Of a stretch of DNA of 64,000 nucleotides, positions 21,901-35,420 are shown piece by piece. Made by a program: the position numbers and the translations under genes. Within the stretch, counting starts at the first letter, position 1. The number at the start of each line of letters is the position of its first letter. Source of the DNA: Phallusia mammillata (lineage: Eukaryota; Chordata; Ascidiacea; Phlebobranchia; Ascidiidae). Under the pieces are notes generated by a model. It was given only the letters and a program-made list of their open reading frames with translations. It was not told where the DNA came from and ran no database searches. Location: positions 1 to 64,000 of the forward strand of contig QLIY01000646.1 of assembly GCA_003260075.1 (NCBI GenBank). The letters run 5' to 3'.

Positions 21901-24900
21901 AAAGTTGAATCGTTAACCAAGACGAACTCGCGATTCCAGGTAAAAGGCTATTTACGGCACAGTCACGTGATCTGCAACCTGAAACGGAACGTGTTTGCCT
22001 TTCAGCTTGAGTAAACAGCAAGGTTACACGCAATAGGAGAGCCGCCTGCAAAACAACATTCTCCAGTACACGTCGGATGTCACGTGACGATGCGACGTCA
22101 CAGGACCCCCTAGGTGACGTCAGGAGGTTAACGGCGCGGGTCGTAAACCGGAAAAGTGCTACACAGATTCGAAACTAAGTGACATTCGGGGGAAAGGAAC
22201 TTGCATTCGATTATTTTTGTCAGAAGGGGAGATTTCTCGCGTATAACGTCACTGCTATAGGAGTTTTCGGGTACGTGTTGCTGATGCAATGCTCTTCGCT
22301 GACAAATTGCACTGAAATATGGGGAATATCCTGCAGGGCATTGCGGTTCAGTTTGTGGGCCGTCTGCAGAAATGTTTTCTTATGATGTCAATCACGTGCG
22401 AAAGTCAGTGGAGCGCGACAAGGGGAACGCCCACACTGGTGAGCTGCGATTGGTCCGATGCTTGAATGCGAAACTCAAGAGATGAATCCTACACAGAACC
22501 GACGAGGCATCAAGGCATTATCCGTAAAGCTCTTTTTGAGACGATCTCGCACGTTGAGTAATCGTGCCAAGTTAAGGTTTCGTAAGAACCCGGGTTCATT
22601 TGCGACTAAACGGCGTAGCCACAAAGCCCTGTTAAGCGATTTTCTCACTAGAGCCAATTTGTCGACAACGACGGCGCGTTGTTTAGGCGATTAATGGGCG
22701 ACAAATGTGATGCATCCTGGGTTTAATGCAGGGCCATGACTTGCACAGCAATAAACAGCGCGGCAAATGCTTGTAGTTTCCGTGGTTTGTTACACACGTT
22801 TTTGGAACGAGATTTCTATAAATAGTCTCACAACAGTGGGTGAATAGAAGGTAGATTAAAGGATTGTGGACATTGCCATAGCTTGTTCGGTCGCTAGTTT
22901 TCGAGAAAAACAAGCCAAATGTGGGAAACGCGAGTGGATAAGTATTGCCTATACATTGCGCTTGCGTTTCTTTGGCCAGGATGTTAAGTCTGTTGATACC
23001 TATTTGTATGAGAATAGGATTATCGTTAAGTTTGTACGCGCGCAATGGCTTTTAAACCAGTTTAGCACTGTCAACCTTTGGAATCAGCTAGAAATACCAG
23101 TGCTAGTTTTTAAGATAAGCAAACAAATAACTATACGTGACCTAACGCAAGTATAAAAAGACAAAAAAATCAAAGATGATGTTTTGGATTTCAAAGCTTC
23201 TGCACAATATTTACACAAACCGGTCATCGCAGTTCGTCAACACAGACATGAATAGTAGGTGAGCGATTTCGCATTTTTCTAAGATGAGCCATTAAATCAA
23301 CAATAAAAAGCCAGCTGGTAGCAGATACTTTTAAACAAATATTTTGCTTGTAAAAACTCTTCACAATAACACCAAGTTACAACAAAATCAGCGTAAATGC
23401 TAACGGATTTAGTACGACCAATTGTACAATAAGATTAATAAAGCGACGACCACCACACAAAGGAAATTTATAACCCACACTAAAACAGTTATTCTGACTT
23501 TATTACAAATAAGATCCTTTTTTAGTAACAAATGTTTCATTTAGCAGCAACACTTTAATTACCATAATGACTAGTTCCAATTTCATATTCCATTATCATA
23601 TGACAAAATTGGAAATTGTGACGTTTTGAATTCCTAAATCGCACGAATAACATCAATTTCCACAAGAACAAAACGCTATTAAAGTGCTACAGACAGACAA
23701 ATGATGTGTAAAGTCATAAAACGAAAATAAGCTAATTTAGAATGCTCAATATAAAACAATTTTATGACTAACTTCCTATAAATTTTTGTTGATTCATGAC
23801 AAACTCTTAAACAACGGAAAACGTTGGAAAAATTGTAATTACGCTTTCCAAATATTAAACATGGAACACTTCAAGGAATGTTACAATCAGATATGTTTTC
23901 TCAACTAATTTATGTTCACTAAAAATGTTTTTTTTGTCCTCATTTTTAAGTAAGAAGTGCGATAAAATCATAATAGCAAAGTTCAAAAGCATTTCCCTCT
24001 TTTACTGCTTTTGAACAAAAGATTTTTCAGCATAAAAAATATTTTTTCTATTAAATAGCTTACGAAGTTAAGGGCTTCGTTTGGAATCCTAATTGGTGTT
24101 GCTAAGCTTTCACATTAAATGTTGTAACTTTAGTCCGCATGAATCATGTTTGTATAACTTCTTTATTTGTAAATTGACCTCAATATTAACAAAGCGGTAG
24201 ATTGACCTATAAACAACTCAAAAGATAAGGCATCCAGACATTACATCAGATTGAAAAACATAATTTCTGGGCATTTTACCACGCCAAAAAAGTAATGTCA
24301 CTATAACCCTTCTCCAAAACTCACATGAATTTTAGAGCGCAAAAGTACAAATTAGGAGTTATTATCGGTCCAAACAAGGTAAAGGCGACGATCTAACAAA
24401 GGTTTTGGCTTAAAAGGTCATGGCACTGCGGCCACTGGCCTTAACATATCGTTTATGATCTAACGCACAATGTTCTAGTGTCTGGGTTGGTGGAAAAAAT
24501 GCGCCAGACAAGGCGATTGTCGCATTTGAAAACGACCATTGGACGTCAGCGAAACGACTATTTTGACGTCAGCGCAAAGTTTTACGGCCTAAAATCGATA
24601 GGACAAGCTGAAAAACGCACGGTCTTCTCACGATAGGTGAAATGGATTTACGTTTGTTTTAATTTAAACTAAGCAAGGGTCGGCATACGCGAGGTCAAAA
24701 TTTGTGAGTCACAGGATATTTTACGACAGCTCGACAGCTATAAAAACAGCGACAAAATGGGCGTCGTTGAAGGGTTTTTGTACAGTCTGTTTTACCGTAT
24801 ATGAAATATACCATAAAATTCCTACGTCACGACCAATGTTATAAGTACAAGATCCATAATGACCAGAAATTAACAATCGTTGCAAATGCATTTTTTTAAA

Positions 24901-27900
24901 CAGAGCCGATCCCAGTTTTAGTTTTGCATGACATTTTAAGCATGGTCTGTTAAACTTAAACGTGCTTTTTGAGAGCAATTGAGTATCCTGTACCAGCAAT
25001 TTTAGCGAAAAAATGTTTAAACAAACGCCCCAAAAAACGTTTTGGGTGGATTTGCAACAAGTGCTACTGTAAACAGGATTAATCACGACACAATATGGCT
25101 GTTACATATAAGATGCTGTAGATAAATAACTAAAATACATATACAGTCGATTTTCGACACCTTTTTGCCTCAGCAGATTAAATCGGAAATGGTGGCCACC
25201 CTCACGTCAGTACAGCTCAAAACAACGCAAGCTGGAAGGACGCGACCCCATTGACAAAACACAACCTCTCATGGGATTCTACCTCCGCATCAAATATTAA
25301 ACAAGCAGATGTCGTCGTCGACGCGACGCAAGCACGCTACTGACAAAAAATATGTTTGCGCAGCAAATTCGTATTCCTACTCACCTCGCATCCGATGATT
25401 TAAGCCTCGTTTGACCCTGCTGACGAACTCCAAGAAAAATGCGACGAATACTCCTTTGTTTACCACCTGGACGTGTGCTACATAGCAAATGACTGCAGCT
25501 GAGACTTTAAAACCGCCTTATCTGTCATCTGACGAAACGGGTACTGAAGGGAGTAACAAAAAAAACGCTGAAAAATTGTCAATGGGCGGCGCGTCATATC
25601 ATAACTACCCAATCACAAGTGAGTGTGGGGATTGGTCAAGCGCGCTACAGTCACGAAATCGTGACATACAAGTCCGGTTGGGCCCAGAAGTGTGTCCTAA
25701 GTCTGGGGTCAGAATTTGGCTAGCAATGCCGACGCGTTAATAACGTGACCGATATTCACAACACAGCTAATGGTAATTTCTCTTTCAATTGGCTTCGTTT
25801 AATTTAACTGGTTCTAGCAAATAGGTGCAACGTTCCCAGTAGAGGAAGAAGCGTCTGACAATTTCTGCGTTTTGATTGACAGCTAAGACCGGATGCTTGA
25901 CATGTGTATTGCGTGATCATTATCTGACTCGACGCCCTCCACCCTCCACCCTGCTACTAATATCTGTTTTCGATTAGTTTTGCCAAAACCGAACCACTAG
26001 TGCTAAAAAAAGGCCGCTAAACTAAAAAACTCCTCGCGTCAAACAGAGCTAAAACAAGTACAACAAAAATAGACAAGCAAAACTAATTAAAGAGATTCAT
26101 AATCTGCAAGGTTTTACCGAAAAAACGGCCTAATTTAAATGTTTATTACATTTTTAACTTTATTTTTTTGCCTATCCTTACCAGAAATGCATTTGAATTA
26201 TCTATAAAAAACACTAACCAGTATAAAAGAGTTTTGTAAGGTTCAAAAAGTTAGTCGAGGGCACGCTTAGTCTCGTATATCAGCAAGTTGCCAAAGGCAG
26301 ACATAAGAGGTGCAAAGGCTGCTGTACTGAAGACAAAAGCTCGAAAACAAAAAGTTGCAGGTGGTGTGAGAGGACAAAACAGGTTCCCCACAAAAAGTGA
26401 CACAAAAATTCTAACAAGTGCGGAAGCTCAGTAAATGTGCACACGCAATTAACAAGCAATCGCACGATTTGAGCGCAAATCGCTGCTATGACAACGCCGC
26501 GTCCTTTCGTGTATGACGTAATAACGGTCGTTTTCAGAGGACGCGATTTGCACAACTTCCTTTGGACTACCAAAGCATGATGTTGACATAATTTATGCTA
26601 CCTTTTTGCACAGCTTTGTTCGTTAAGCAGTTTGTGATCAAAAGGCACGTTTGAAAGCATCAGCCACTCCAATGAATTGCATTTTGTATTTCATGTGAAA
26701 ATTAAGGCATAAACAAACTTAATGTATCATAACCCTCAACAAGTAAATCAGCTTGGCCTTAAAAGCGGATGTTTATATTTTCATCACACAGCTTTATTGG
26801 TCCAACTCCAACGGCTCCATCAAACGATTTTTAGGGGATACAAATCACGACACGTCCATTGTTCTCACACAATGCACCGATCATTCATTCACAAAAAAAT
26901 TGCCAATTCATTCATTCACAAATCACGCATTTCATACACGCTGTGCTAAATCACCCGGCTCCCAGGCAGCGTTCATTCATAAAAAGGGCTGGCGCGCCGG
27001 GACAGGATAATTACTATCCGGTGCTGACGTCACACACGGAAACGATTGATCACGTGTCGTGCAACAATCACTGGCTGTGTCGTAATAATCACAACAGAGG
27101 GAGGGCTTACGCAACGTGTTGTGAACACATCAGTATAGTCGGGGCTTGGTATAGAAAGGCCTTGGCAAAGGTTGTAATGGAATAGTTTTTGCTGTATTGC
27201 TGCAAAAATATTAATGCATATTGAATTGTGAAAACGAAAAGTTTTTTTTACTTGCAAAAAGTGGGCTAAACGGAATGGGCGTTTAATTCTAATTTGCAAA
27301 CCACCTAATTTGGTGTTAAAAGCTTCCATTCTATGGTGTGCTTTATTTAACAACGACAAAGAAGCAAAACTAAAACTAAATCAACAAGATACGGTTTTCA
27401 AAACGCTTAACCGAATTTAAAGATCGTTCATGTTGAAAAAACATTTTGAGACTTGCCACTACGTCTACGTCACATAGACGTGCTACAGAAACAACAAAAT
27501 AAAATTCGAAATCCAAACAGTTTAAAACCAAAAATAAAACACTATACGGAGTAAACTCGTTTGGGAATTTTTGTGCGTAGATTTTGCCGATTTTCTTAGC
27601 AACTAAACGCAACTGGTCGATTCAGCACGCGTAATCACGTGACCGTCGCGTTAGTCACGTGGCCCGAATGTGCGGACAGGAAATAGCGACAAAGCTATCC
27701 GATTAGTCACCCGGATGTTGGCGGGCCGAGCAAAATAAACAGCGACAGGTTATTCAGCTATTGTTTATGTTTTAATTTCGGGGAACAGCATGTAGACTCA
27801 CCACGTCACGCTAATACTACACAACTACTAGTATTACAGAACGGTTTGCGTCTGCCAACAGCAAGTCTAGGATTGGTGGGTAACGATTTATTAAATTTAT

Positions 27901-28760
27901 ATTATTTGAAAACACATGTTATAAAAACCTAAGTACATTAGAAAAGGTAACACGATATACGTAGAATTTTTTTCTACATGTATGAAGGTTTATCTAATAA
28001 AGGATACATTTGGTGCCGTGGTTTGGCATTTAAGCATCGCATTGAAAAGGTTGGGCGATTTTTCACGTCCTCGATAACATGCTTTCAAACTAGTAGGCTA
28101 TATCGCTCAACACAACAAGCAGCTATGTGAAAAGAATTTGTACCTATTTTCGGAAGCAACATCAACACTTTGTTTCATACACCAGGAATTCGCGCCTCGA
28201 GCCAAAAAACATGGATAATCGTGTGGAATTATACGACGTTCATAATCTCAAGAATAAAACATACAATGTGGCATAAACCATTAGCCACAAGCTCCAAAGT
28301 TCGAGAAGCAAGTTTAACCGAACCCAAACCTACCATTTGTTGAGCTTTGGACCTGGTTGAAACGATTAAAACTGGCCGAAGTGTTCATTACTGTGCATTG
28401 CATTGGCGATTAAAGTCAAGTTTGATGGCAGTTTTGGACTTGTAAACGTGAAAGGTCAAAACCCGTGGAATTCGCGGCAATGTTGTTGTTGCTGTTGGCA
28501 AAATATTCGGACCTTCCGCGAGGCCTGCCTACGAACGCTTAGATTACTGAAAGTGTTTGTGTGTGGCTTTAGCTCTGTCAGAATGGCCAAGTTGCCCACG
28601 ATTGCTAACATTTTGAGTTTGACAAGTGTACGTTTTGCTTTTATGCTTTGTGTATAATCACGAAACATGAAGCTCCTAGGTCGTGAACTTTATTATATAA
28701 TCACGTTAAAATCAGGTTTTGTAGATTAATCTGTCGGTCCACTGTTGTCAACGCTGTCAA
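18963..28760. other. Gene-poor AT-rich region
   Basis: No exon with a recognisable domain was found on either strand. The longest open frames (20195-20581, 22683-23045 and 24721-25086 on minus) are compositionally unlike the real genes here and match no motif I know. Scattered CACGTG and TGACGTCA palindromes occur (for example 22060-22120, 24540-24580, 27630-27660). Possible distal regulatory DNA or a long intron. Confidence 0.4.
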
Positions 28761-28980
28761 TGCACAACTTTCAAACCGTTAATAGCAAGAGACATATTGA
28801 TACTAATGCAATCGGTTTTCTTTTACTTAAAAGTAACTTAAATTACATGTAGCAGGTTTTCCTTTCCCCCCCCCCTGCACAACTTTCAAACCGTTAATAG
28901 CAAGAGACATATTGATACTAATGGAATCGGTTTTCTTTTACTTAAAAGTAACTTTAATTACATGTAGCAGGTTTTCCTTC
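28761..28980. repeat. Direct duplication around a C10 spacer
   Basis: Copies 28761-28865 and 28876-28980 differ by about two bases in 105 and are separated by ten C (28866-28875). Confidence 0.92.
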
Positions 28981-29283
28981 ACGCAAAGGTAATTTAACAA
29001 AAAGTTCAAAGTGAACATTAACGATGGACACAAATGTCTGTTCAGGTGACTGCTCATTTTTTCATCGCAGGCTTTCGCCTTTTTCCGTTAGGTTAATACA
29101 ACGTGTGGAGTTGAAGCAAACAAAATCTCAAACAATCCATAATTTCAGACAACATTTGTCGGCCTATAAAAAACCCAAATGCAATCATAAAATCATCGCA
29201 ACAACATATTCTGATTCATGCCAACAATGACAGTCCAACCCGGGTGGCTCCGTCATTTTCTCACAAACGCGGTTAATCTGCAC

Positions 29284-29293
29284 GCGCATGCGC
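29284..29293. promoter_or_regulatory. Perfect NRF1-type palindrome GCGCATGCGC
   Basis: Exact NRF1 consensus, followed within 100 bp by the GC-rich stretch CCGGCGGCCGCGCGGCCC. This resembles a CpG promoter core, but no gene is recognised beside it. Confidence 0.35.
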
Positions 29294-29438
29294 ACCGCAA
29301 CAAACAAGTAAACAGCAAATAAACCTCCGTAAATTGCCGGCGGCCGCGCGGCCCTTCAAGCCAGCTCGGGAGCCCGCACTAATGCCTTATGACGTCACAA
29401 TGGCAAAGGAAACAAACATACGCGTAATCAGCGCGAGC

Positions 29439-29439
<1 letters not shown>

Positions 29440-29490
<51 letters not shown>
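29440..29490. repeat. 51-base C homopolymer between inverted arms
   Basis: 51 C flanked by GCGAGCAC and GTGCTCGTG, whose GAGCAC/GTGCTC hexamers are inverted. No long flanking duplication. Either a filler between two contig ends or a real poly-C tract. Confidence 0.9.
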
Positions 29491-29491
<1 letters not shown>

Positions 29492-31465
29492 TGCTCGTGG
29501 GCCGATGTGAGTCACAGAATTGCTAAAAAATGGCTGGATTCTGTTACTATGACCTGCAGGTGGCCTTCGACGAGCTCGAATTAATAGATTCTTGGAGTCT
29601 GAGCGCGTTTTAAGGAGGTTTTCTCCTTTTTCCGCTGCGACAGTCGAAGACCTGATGGCTTTATGACAAGTCGCGCAGGTGATTTTGGAATCATAACACG
29701 CGGATTTGCGACTGACAAGTCTGCCTGTGTCTGCTATAACTTGTTACGCAACGAATTCTTGTCAAATCAAAATTATAAATCGGATCTGACTTTTTGGTTT
29801 AGGAAAAAGTTAATGTTGATCAAAACGGTTTGAATCGGGTCTGGCGTTGCATTTACTCTGATTTGAGTAGTATGTTTACATTGATAATCTCACAATTTAC
29901 ATGGACTATCGCCAAAACACCTTTACTTCGCTCCAGTACTACTATTTCCAACGATGCGTTTAATGCATTGTGTTTTACAACTTTCACCAGTTTTGTTTTG
30001 CTAATTTTAGGGCAAAATTCGGGCTTTTTAGCAAAAACGGGTTCGAGATCCAGTTCCATGCCCCACTACAACTGTGTGGCGAAGTGTTTAAAGTTCAACG
30101 TTTCTTCATTGCCTTTTTTTTGCTACATCCATTTGGAACATGGTAACTTTTTGACATAAATTTGCCCCTAGGGATCGATTTGGCATGCTTTGGGGGTAAA
30201 CATAGGTGCTAATATAATTTAATTAGGCTATCAAAGCATTTGAAATAAACTTAACGGTCAATTATTCTTTAAAGATTGTCAGGGAGCAAACAAGTAAAGT
30301 TTTAAAAAGCTGCAAAAAAAATATTTTTCAAAACAAGTCACAGACACAACACAGTCTTAAAAAGGGCATAAGATTAGACCGAGATAAAAATGTCCTAATC
30401 TGTAAAATCCCCAAATCTGGGCAAGCAGACAAAGCACACGCACCGCTGCATATGAATGAAAAAAGGCTGTCGACCATAACGTATGATGAAGGGCGCGGGG
30501 CTTTTATGCGAAACTAGGTGAAAGTTATCCTAAGTTCAAATGTAAAATTGTGTCTGTACGTTAACATTAGATGGTGAATAACGCAAAATAACGGGGTGAA
30601 AGACAACACAGAAATTGACCCATACAAAAAAAACTTTGTGTGTTATAATTTGTAATGTTTTTGAAGCAACATATACAGTGAACCACCGTATTTACTCCTA
30701 TTTTTAAATTTTTTTATAACAATTTCCCATCTAGTTGGTCATGTTTCACAACTGTACAAGGTCAAAATTGAAACCAATTCAAAAACAAGAAAAACTACAT
30801 AATTTACATGCCAAACCCAAAGCAAAGCGTCTTTTTCGTCAATTAGCAGTCGATTTTCCATGAGTTTGTGTTCTTAGCGTACAAACACGCAATTAGAGAG
30901 CACCAAAAGACTTGAGAAGGCGACAATGGTTCAAAAGCAGCGCACTTACACTCTGCAAATCAAGCGTACGAAAACATTCCCACCACACGATTTGGCAGCC
31001 AACTAGCACTTAAGCAAGCAAGACTTCAAAGGTCATGACCTCGAATAAGGCTGCATCACACCATCTTGCACGCGTCAATGCGCACCAATAGCAGCTGTCG
31101 CGGGCACTTTTGGGTGTTTTGATACCGTTTGACGAAGCGAGGGGAACTGCCAAAGGTCTGCTTTAATCCCTTAGGTAAATAACTGTTTATTTAGGGGTGC
31201 GGTTCTCAAAGGGGTAGGGTTTGGGGGTCTGAGTGGGGGTGCGGGTGGGTAACGTAGCGTGAAAAACCAGGAAATGAGTCAGAATTGTATGAAACAACTT
31301 ATGACTAGCTACGGGACTTTTTACTTTAAGGGCAAATTTTTTGCGAATGATTTTACAATTAATATAAGTTGTGAATGGTTTTGTTGATGGTTTGCATTTT
31401 TTGTAACTCGCACTTAAAAAAAACTTTTTTTTAACTTAAAGAAAAATGCACTTCAACTTATATGG

Positions 31466-31853
31466 AACCATGTCAGTAGCTTGTCGCCTATACCCTGCTA
31501 AACCTTTATACTCGTTGTTTGCAGGACGACTCATAATTTGGCCAAATATATATTTTTCAACACTTTTTGTTGACTGATTCTGATTAGGAAGTATTGTTGC
31601 TTTATTGCGCAACACGTAACGTTTTTCAGTGCTTTGCAACGTACTTTCAATCCCTGTTGCGCAATAACGCATCTGTGCAACTAAACATTCAGACAATGAC
31701 GTAGTTGGGTAGGGGTAATTGACGCAGCAACATAGCTTCCTAATCAGAATCAGTCAACACCCAGTGTTAAATGGTGTATATTTGGCCAAATCATCAGTCG
31801 TCTTGCAAACAACGAGTGTAGTACGGTAGGGGGTACAAGCTACTGACATGGTC
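31466..31853. mobile_element. Foldback-type element with about 125-bp inverted arms
   Basis: Left arm 31466-31592 and right arm 31733-31853 are imperfect inverted copies sharing ACCATGTCAGTAGCTTGT, CTCGTTGTTTGCA, TTTGGCCAAATATA and GTTGACTGATTCTGATTAGG. The 140-bp loop itself has shorter inverted pieces (TTGCGCAA, GTTGC...GCAAC). No transposase is encoded. It may be a MITE or a decayed palindromic element; the ends and target duplication are not resolved. Confidence 0.75.
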
Positions 31854-34800
31854 TCATCAGATTAGCCGAATAACGTACGATGATCAATAGCAAACCCATT
31901 GGTCACACAAACATTCTTGTTTTCAACGCAGTGCGTAAGCAAATCGTCACAATGCAAACTAACTGACGTGTACAGAGATAAACACATTGCGTGTCAACAC
32001 AGGGGGTTAATCTGGACACAATAAACTCTAATCACCAATATATGACGTAGCAATGAATGAGTCACGTGACAAAACAGGGGCCAAACACCGGCGCAGCGGC
32101 TCATTAAAAATTTACGCTGGTCTTGGGGACTACGCAGCTGGAGATTGTCAAATACAAAAACTCGCTGTAGTTACAAAAAGCAAACACTGAGATTTTCTCC
32201 TTACAGCGCGGGGATTTGGTTGTCAACACATAGTAATTGTTGATACCTCAAAGTGCACGCAACTTTTGAGGCGCATCAAAGCGAAGAACGGTGGTAATGT
32301 GAAACCAAGTGTTGTACTTCAGTTTAATTACAAGAAATGCAAAATTATAAAATGCTTAACAGCGACAAATCAACATGGGCGCCGACACGTAAGAGCAAGA
32401 GGTTGCACTTGTCCCCTTGGGATTTCCTCAAAATAAACATATTTTGTCAAAAATTTAATGAATGTTCAATAAGTGAAGTGAAGAAGCGAATGTGAATGTC
32501 TAAACACGCGAGTCTAACGATGCTTGACTTTCTGGTGTTATTTCCATCACCTCTTCGCGGAGTGTTTCAGGTTTTGATTGTACGGTGATTAATTTATCCC
32601 TATATATACGTTATCAGTTAATATCACAAGTATGTTTCAAAATATGCCCCTTCTGCGAAAATTTTTTCCGGTGTCCATGCCTATCCACATTTTAACTGGT
32701 ATGCATTGTACGTGGCCTTTTTGCATTTTTGTTCCTGTTTTTCATTGCCCGACATTTAAGCCTATTATGCCATTTAACCACATCTTGTCGGCGCTGTTTG
32801 TTCGTAGTATCACTAATCACACGAACCCGGAGTGATTAAGACGGAAGACATCTCGGGTTCAAGTGCGATGAGTTCATCTAACGCGGGGGCCCGCGGCAGT
32901 TGCTAAGGCAACAAGCACGAAATCTAGCATCCGCTATTTGCACGCGCAAACGCCTACACACGAAATTCCAGCTTTTCCAAACGGTGCTGTATCCGGTTTT
33001 AAGCATCTGTGTCACAAGATATCTATTTGACACAGTTTCCATGGTATCCACGTGGTTTGCTTCGTCAGCAAATTGCAAGGCTCGATTTTCCCGCAAAGGC
33101 GTCACGCATGAAAAACCACACCTCCGTGGTTGTGGTTGGTGTCAATTCAACGCTATTGTGTGACAAGTTTTGTAGGCGAAGTTAAGGTCGCTATGAGGTA
33201 GTTTTAGTATTTTAGGCAACACATGGGGGTGAAATTCTATACGCAATTACTTCAGACACGCAAAAAGTCACCATGGGTAAAAAAATGGGTAAACAGGGAT
33301 TCAGTTCTTCCCAAAGGTTGCTTTGCGACTTTCAATGTTATGTAAGGTCAATAACACTTTGCACGCCTAAAGTTTTATAGTATCACTGAAATAGGGCGGC
33401 GGTTTTCTCAGATAAAGGCTGTATCAACCAGCTTGGTCAGATTTTAGAATTTATCTGAGTTCTCAAAGTTTTAAGAAAAAGCCTAGTCAACTAAATATTT
33501 GGGTATTTTTGCGACAAAATCCATTCATCTCTACCAGTTTGTCACACAACCGTTTAACGCCAATCAAACTGACCACAGAGGTTAAATCACTCAAGCTATC
33601 CGAAAAACTTCGAACCTACACGCTTTGAACTGATGAGAAAGTTAAATGTCCCGAATTCACCACTATGTGTTCAGCCCATTTGCTGCGATTTCCCGCAACG
33701 GAGAATCCAGAAACACTCGCAATCGTCGATGATCGGTTCCCGGAAAATCGGTTACTCAGCATACAAACAGGGCGATAGTTCCAGTCAGATGACAGCCGGC
33801 AAACATAAAGGCGATAAAACGTGTTTACACACCTCCCAGATGCCAATACTATCTTCGGTACAGATTATGACGCAACAACCGGCGATTGTGACGTCATACG
33901 TACTCGTGACAAAGCCTGGAAGACCGCGTGGTATGCCAGGGTGTCGCGAGGAAGTTGGAAAAAATATCGTAGTATTCAAATGTGGAAGTTTTTGCGCACG
34001 ACATAAAGTTTGTTAATGTATTTTAATTGATTCGTTTGACGGTTTAAGTAAGTCCTGGACCACTAAACTAGGTATAAATGTTTCTCCATACTGTTTTAAT
34101 ACTTGTTCTTTTTAACATAATGTACGAATGGTTGTGATAAAAAGAAATGTAGTTCACGACCTAAAAAGGTCAAGAAATACTAAATTACAGTACGACGTCA
34201 CAAAGTTCCAATGTTTCGTTTAGCTCAATTGGTTATGTTTTTTTAATTGAACCAAGACTCACTTAATTAACTTGCGCTTATTGCAAAAGCGTAAATCACA
34301 CTGGGTTTATTCCAAATTCCAACACGATCAAGTGACAAAAGTGTTGCCAAGCAGTGGTAGAATCTATTTTCTATTTATCGCTAGATCAGTAGAATACGCC
34401 AGAAAGGCGTCGCCTGAAAAAACACTAAAAAAAATCTAATACCATGAGACACAAACATATCCCCAGGGAAAACGTGTCATTATATAACACGACATCCCAC
34501 TGACAGGGTCAAAGTCCTCAAATCACGACACGTGGTTGTTGTGAAGAGGCAGACAGGAAAATATCACGTAGTGGAATGCGGAAATGCGTGAAGACCAACC
34601 GCACTCTTTATCGCGTCTCATATTCAATAGCAAAGTGGCAGCACGTGAAATTGCAGTTAAAAACAGTGGTACGTGCAGCGGGTTAACAACCTCTCAAAAA
34701 TATTTTTTTGAAGTTCATATTACGTAGTTTTTACTGCGTAATGATGAGAGGTATAACTTTCTCAGTGGTGGAAATGACGGGTTGACCTTACGCTTTGCGG

Positions 34801-35071
34801 CTGTTTTGAATTGCAGACGCGTAAGTCAGAGTCAGAGTTAAACGGAAAACAACACAGGTTGCTCCCACAGTGATATTTCCAAACATGTGCGCTTGCGTAC
34901 GTGTATAGTAGATTTGTTTTTCACACAAACAATTCTAGTAACTGTTCCACAACCAATGCTTTATCAATAAGAAGTGCATTGAAAATAGGTAGCATGAATA
35001 AGAAAGTTTTTCGAATCGTAGCATAATAGCTGAACTGCACTAGTCACTTGGAAACTTATTTCCAATCGATC
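31854..35071. other. Intergenic stretch, no gene seen
   Basis: A 127-residue frame at 33633-34016 and its antisense partner lie in locally GC-richer DNA, but neither has a recognisable motif or flanking splice pattern. CACGTG E-boxes occur at about 32061 and 34643. Otherwise AT-rich and featureless. Confidence 0.35.
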
Positions 35072-35286
35072 AGGTCATAAAACATTTGACGTCATCAAAC
35101 ATGTGACGTCATACAACAATTGATGTCATCAAACCTGTGAGGTCTGCTTCTCCATTGTCAAGGTATACGAAGCCAGTTCCCCCCCCCCAGGTCATAAAAC
35201 ATTTGACGTCATCAAACATGTGACGTCATACAACAAATCAAACCTTTGAGGTCTGCTTCTCCATTGTCAAGGTATACGAAGCCAGT
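35072..35286. repeat. Direct duplication around a C10 spacer, with CRE repeats
   Basis: Copies 35072-35178 and 35189-35286 flank ten C (35179-35188). Copy 2 lacks about 9 bp that contain one CRE repeat. Confidence 0.9.
35087..35145. promoter_or_regulatory. 17-bp tandem array of CRE-like sites
   Basis: TGACGTCA at 35087-35094 and 35104-35111, TGATGTCA at 35121-35128 and TGAGGTCT at 35138-35145 recur with an exact 17-bp period. CREB/ATF binding is the obvious reading, but no promoter or gene is recognised nearby. Confidence 0.45.
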
Positions 35287-35364
35287 CGGTAAACTTGTTT
35301 TTCAGTGGCTTCTATGTAACGCCAGTGCACTGAAAACGAATTCCTAGAAGATCGTTGGAGACTC

Positions 35365-35420
35365 CTGTTACAGTGTAGGTCGCGGTTTCGATTCTCGCCA
35401 CAGCCAAAACCACCCTGGGC
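35365..35420 (+). repeat. tRNA-like (SINE) fragment
   Basis: GTGTAGGTCGCGGTTTCGAT followed by TCTCGCC resembles the variable loop plus T-arm (B box) of a tRNA; four of five T-stem pairs form. No A box upstream, so it is not a functional tRNA. It is similar to the reverse-strand fragment at about 38330-38370. Confidence 0.3.

Larger units (their letters stand above)
28981..31465. other. Intergenic stretch, no gene seen
   Basis: Contains the NRF1-type site, the C51 tract and G-rich sequence at 31197-31250 (GGGGTAGGGTTTGGGGG-like). The frame at 29830-30159 has no domain signature. Nothing else could be supported. Confidence 0.4.

Noticed and set aside
20195..25086. Minus-strand frames of 120-128 codons as missing ACK kinase exons
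   Set aside because: None shows the glycine loop, VAVK, HRD or DFG pattern of a kinase, nor SH3 or CRIB residues.
26859..27010. CRISPR-like array of CATTCATTCACAAA repeats
   Set aside because: Only two to three short, irregular copies in a eukaryotic sequence; simple sequence drift explains it.
29560..29590. Cloning-vector polylinker contamination (CTGCAGG, CGACGAGCTCGAATTAAT)
   Set aside because: Only short restriction-site-like pieces occur; the order does not match a known multiple cloning site and flanks are ordinary genomic sequence.
33633..34016. 127-codon open frame as a gene
   Set aside because: Frames of similar length overlap it on both strands, there is no domain, and no splice partners or start context stand out.
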